A stretch of 23,388 nucleotides of DNA from an uncultured Porphyromonas sp. (lineage in GTDB: Bacteria; Bacteroidota; Bacteroidia; Bacteroidales; Porphyromonadaceae): positions 1-23,388 of the forward strand of contig NZ_CAJPPN010000035.1 of NCBI RefSeq assembly GCF_905372525.1. The letters are read 5' to 3'. Shown here piece after piece: positions 21,025-23,388 of this stretch. The notes beneath the pieces are model-generated. The model was not told where the DNA came from, ran no database searches, and saw nothing but the letters and a program-made list of their open reading frames with translations. Both the position numbers and the translations under genes were made by a program. How positions within the stretch are numbered: position 1 is the stretch's first letter; the number at the start of each line of letters is the position of its first letter.

Positions 21025-23313
21025 ATGACTGGAATGCTCCATCGCAGGAGGATCTATGCCCTCCTCATCAGCCTCGCACTCTATAGCTGCCGAGGGACAC
21101 TATCCTCACAGCAGGAGACACTCGCCCCTATAGACTATGTAGAGACCAATATGGGTGGGATCAGTCACCTCCTTGTCCCCACTTACCCTACCATACACCT
21201 GCCGAACAGCATGATGCGTATCCACCCCCAGCGGGCGGACTATGCCTCGGAGCAGATCGCAGGACTACCCCTGATCTTGACCAGCCACAGAGGGGTATCG
21301 GCCTTTGCCCTCAGCCCCCGCAGCTCGGTAGCAGATTCCATCCCCACCGTCACACACTACAGCTACGATGCCGAGGTGGTACGCCCCTACTCCTACGAGG
21401 TGCGTCTCCTAGAGCCCGAGGTGCAGGTGAGCTATGCCCCAGCGGCACAGAGCGCCCTCTACAGCCTAACCTTCGAGGGCGAAGGGGCAGGACGCTACCT
21501 CGTCCTCTCTAGTGCCGAGGGGGAGCTCCAGGCCTTCGGGCGCACGATACGGGGCTACCAGCAGCTAGAGGACTCCACTCGTGTCTATATCTATGCCGAG
21601 AGCGACATCACCCCCCAGTCCTACGGGGTACGCGGTGAGCATACCGGGCTCGTGGCGATGAACCCTCAGCAGGCAGAGGGACGTACGATCGTCCTCTCCT
21701 ATAGCCAGCCCACCGTACGCCTACGCTATGGCATCTCCTATATCAGCGTGGAGCAGGCACGGCGCAATGTGGAGCGAGAGATCCAGTCCTACGAGGTACA
21801 GCTAGTGGCCAAGGCGGCACGCAACGAGTGGTCCAAAGCCCTCGGGAAGGTGCAGGTCGAGGGCGGTACAGAGGCCGAGCGTCGCACGTTCTACACCTCT
21901 CTCTACCGCACCTACGAGCGTATGGTATGTATATCCGAGGATGGACGCTACTGGAGCGCCTTCGACCGACAGGTACATGACGACGCCGGAGTGCCCTTCT
22001 ACACCGACGACTGGCTCTGGGACAGCTACCGAGCAGCCCATCCCCTACGTATCCTACTCGACCCCCTCAAGGAGCAACAGATGCTCACCTCCTACCTCCG
22101 CATGGCGGAGCAGTCCCCCGAGGGGTGGCTCCCTACCTTCCCCGAGGTCACGGGCGACACCCATCGTATGAATGGGACACATACCATCGCTCCCTTCGCA
22201 GATGCTTATGCCAAGGGGCTCACGGGCTTCAACCTCAGCGCTGCCTACGAGACCGCGAGACGGACGCTGCAGGAGAAGTCCTACCTCCCATGGACACGTA
22301 TCCCCAAGGGGCCTCTCTCGGAATACCTCGACAAGCACGGCTACTTTCCCGGCCTACGCATAGGTCAGCAGGAGACCGATCCCCGTGTGACGAAGTGGGA
22401 GAAGAGACAGAGTGTAGCGGTGAGCCTCGGGGCAGCCTACGACTACTGGTGTCTATCACAGCTCGCTAAGTTCGCAGGGCATGACGAGGAGGCCGCAGGC
22501 TACCTACGTCGCTCCTACGACTACCGCAAGCTCTTCAACTATGCTACAGGCTTCTTCCACCCCAAGGACGACCGAGGGCACTTCATCCAACCCTTCGACT
22601 ACGAGCTGTCCGGAGGCCTAGGAGCACGTGACTACTACGATGAGAACAATGCCTACACCTACCGCTGGGATGTCCAGCACAACCCCGCAGACCTCATCTA
22701 TCTGATGGGAGGCAAGGAGCGCTTCATCGGCTACCTCGATGAGACCCTACGTACACCTCTGAGCAAGAGCAAGTGGGAGTTCTACAGCACACTCCCCGAC
22801 CAGACTGGAGGGGTAGGTCAGTTCTCGATGGCTAATGAGCCTAGCCTTCACATCCCCTATCTGTACAACTATGCAGGTGCACCCTGGCGGACACAGCGAC
22901 TCGTGCGTAAGCTGATCGATACGTGGTTCCGCCCCGACCTGATGGGGGTACCTGGGGACGAGGACGGTGGAGGACTGAGTGCCTTCGTGGTCTTCTCGAT
23001 GATGGGTATTTACCCTGTCACACCTGGACTACCTATATATAATATCGGTACCCCCTTCTTCTCTCGGGTGACGCTGCAGCTGTCCTCTGGTCGTACCTTC
23101 GTGATCGAGGCAAAAGAGACCTCCGCCACGAATAAGTACATCCAGAGTGCCGAGCTCAACGGCAAGCCTCTTGACCGAGCCTGGCTACGCCACAGCGAGC
23201 TCGCAGCAGGAGGACGACTCGTGCTCGTGATGGGACCTCGCCCCAACAAGGCCTGGGGAGCAAATACCCCTCCCCCCTCAGCAGAGCGGATTGACCTCAA
23301 GCCCGCCAAGTAG
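21025..23313 (+). CDS. GH92 alpha-mannosidase lipoprotein
   Basis: Calcium-dependent exo-alpha-mannosidase of glycoside hydrolase family 92, probably trimming host N-glycans or yeast-type mannans. The 762 residues fit the family. A lipoprotein-type signal ends in LYSC (Cys22; Tyr at the -2 position is uncommon). The N-terminal beta-domain spans about 33-260 (PIDYVETNMGG), followed by the (alpha/alpha)6 catalytic domain. Key residues are visible: the acid in YYDENNAYTYRW (Glu540) and the paired base aspartates in PGDEDGG (Asp645, Asp647), plus ANEPSLHIPYLYNYAG (602-617) and DDWLWDSYR (328-336). From memory, alpha-1,2-specific members have His before the Glu of the NEP region; here it is Asn604, so linkage preference is open. 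Its own promoter lies about 70 bases upstream; the window ends 75 bases after its stop. Confidence 0.94.
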   Translation: MTGMLHRRRIYALLISLALYSCRGTLSSQQETLAPIDYVETNMGGISHLLVPTYPTIHLPNSMMRIHPQRADYASEQIAGLPLILTSHRGVSAFALSPRSSVADSIPTVTHYSYDAEVVRPYSYEVRLLEPEVQVSYAPAAQSALYSLTFEGEGAGRYLVLSSAEGELQAFGRTIRGYQQLEDSTRVYIYAESDITPQSYGVRGEHTGLVAMNPQQAEGRTIVLSYSQPTVRLRYGISYISVEQARRNVEREIQSYEVQLVAKAARNEWSKALGKVQVEGGTEAERRTFYTSLYRTYERMVCISEDGRYWSAFDRQVHDDAGVPFYTDDWLWDSYRAAHPLRILLDPLKEQQMLTSYLRMAEQSPEGWLPTFPEVTGDTHRMNGTHTIAPFADAYAKGLTGFNLSAAYETARRTLQEKSYLPWTRIPKGPLSEYLDKHGYFPGLRIGQQETDPRVTKWEKRQSVAVSLGAAYDYWCLSQLAKFAGHDEEAAGYLRRSYDYRKLFNYATGFFHPKDDRGHFIQPFDYELSGGLGARDYYDENNAYTYRWDVQHNPADLIYLMGGKERFIGYLDETLRTPLSKSKWEFYSTLPDQTGGVGQFSMANEPSLHIPYLYNYAGAPWRTQRLVRKLIDTWFRPDLMGVPGDEDGGGLSAFVVFSMMGIYPVTPGLPIYNIGTPFFSRVTLQLSSGRTFVIEAKETSATNKYIQSAELNGKPLDRAWLRHSELAAGGRLVLVMGPRPNKAWGANTPPPSAERIDLKPAK

Positions 23314-23388
23314 AGCCGGAGAGAGCTAGGGCGAGTAGAGCTGGTAGGGGCGGTAGGGCTGGTGGAGCTGGGTAGGTCTAATAAGTCC
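23314..23388. other. Window end after the GH92 gene
   Basis: This 75-base G-rich tail contains loose repeats of GCTGGTAGGG type. No hairpin with a T-run and no gene start is visible before the window ends. Confidence 0.4.

Overview
The window looks like a chromosomal segment of a GC-rich member of the Bacteroidota, most likely Porphyromonas or a close relative (inference). Several upstream regions carry the Bacteroidota promoter pattern (TTG about 19-20 bases before TAnnTTTG), and most starts lack a purine-rich ribosome site. The gene set also fits: BACON and DUF4374 lipoproteins, a GH92 mannosidase, a DUF3276/PUR protein and a TonB receptor with a carboxypeptidase-like N-terminal domain. There are no transposase, phage or CRISPR genes.

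Layout. Positions 1-2300 (+) hold the 3' part of an unknown surface-type protein and a small unknown lipoprotein, each followed by a strong terminator. Positions 2362-4838 (+) hold the peroxide-defence pair ahpC and ahpF, with a hairpin between them. Positions 4847-5740 (-) hold an aldo/keto reductase. Positions 5823-11228 (-) hold a three-gene iron-uptake locus with the xusA-xusB-xusC architecture: TonB receptor, DUF4374 lipoprotein and PepSY membrane protein. Its receptor-proximal end has a well-formed promoter and a pair of direct repeats in the leader. Positions 11441-11634 (+) hold a tRNA-Leu(UAG) with its own promoter and terminator. Positions 12199-16889 (-) hold a tight housekeeping cluster transcribed in the order mtaB, lpxL-like acyltransferase, GT2 glycosyltransferase, rarA. 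Positions 17029-17449 (-) hold the PUR-family nucleic-acid-binding protein. Positions 18783-20492 (+) hold a two-BACON-domain lipoprotein, and 21025-23313 (+) a GH92 mannosidase lipoprotein.

The intergenic DNA is the least explained part. Two copies of a roughly 285-bp interspersed element (about 11788-12073 and 17499-17780, same orientation) share an unusual core: six 8-bp near-palindromes (GTGTACAC/GTGTATAC) spaced 10,12,10,12,10 bp, giving a 22-bp period, flanked at fixed distances by a conserved 12-mer and 15-mer. Downstream of the second copy, a strong minus-strand terminator, a candidate minus-strand promoter and an open reading remnant suggest an unannotated transcript (about 17902-18360). 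Before the GH92 gene there are three long tandem repeat units whose spacing keeps one reading frame.

How the genes work together: the xus-like genes form one pathway (surface capture, outer-membrane import, likely reductive iron release at the inner membrane). ahpC and ahpF form one peroxide-reducing system, which fits an iron-scavenging, anaerobe-like lifestyle. The other genes look functionally separate. All assignments come from reading motifs by eye; no similarity search was run.
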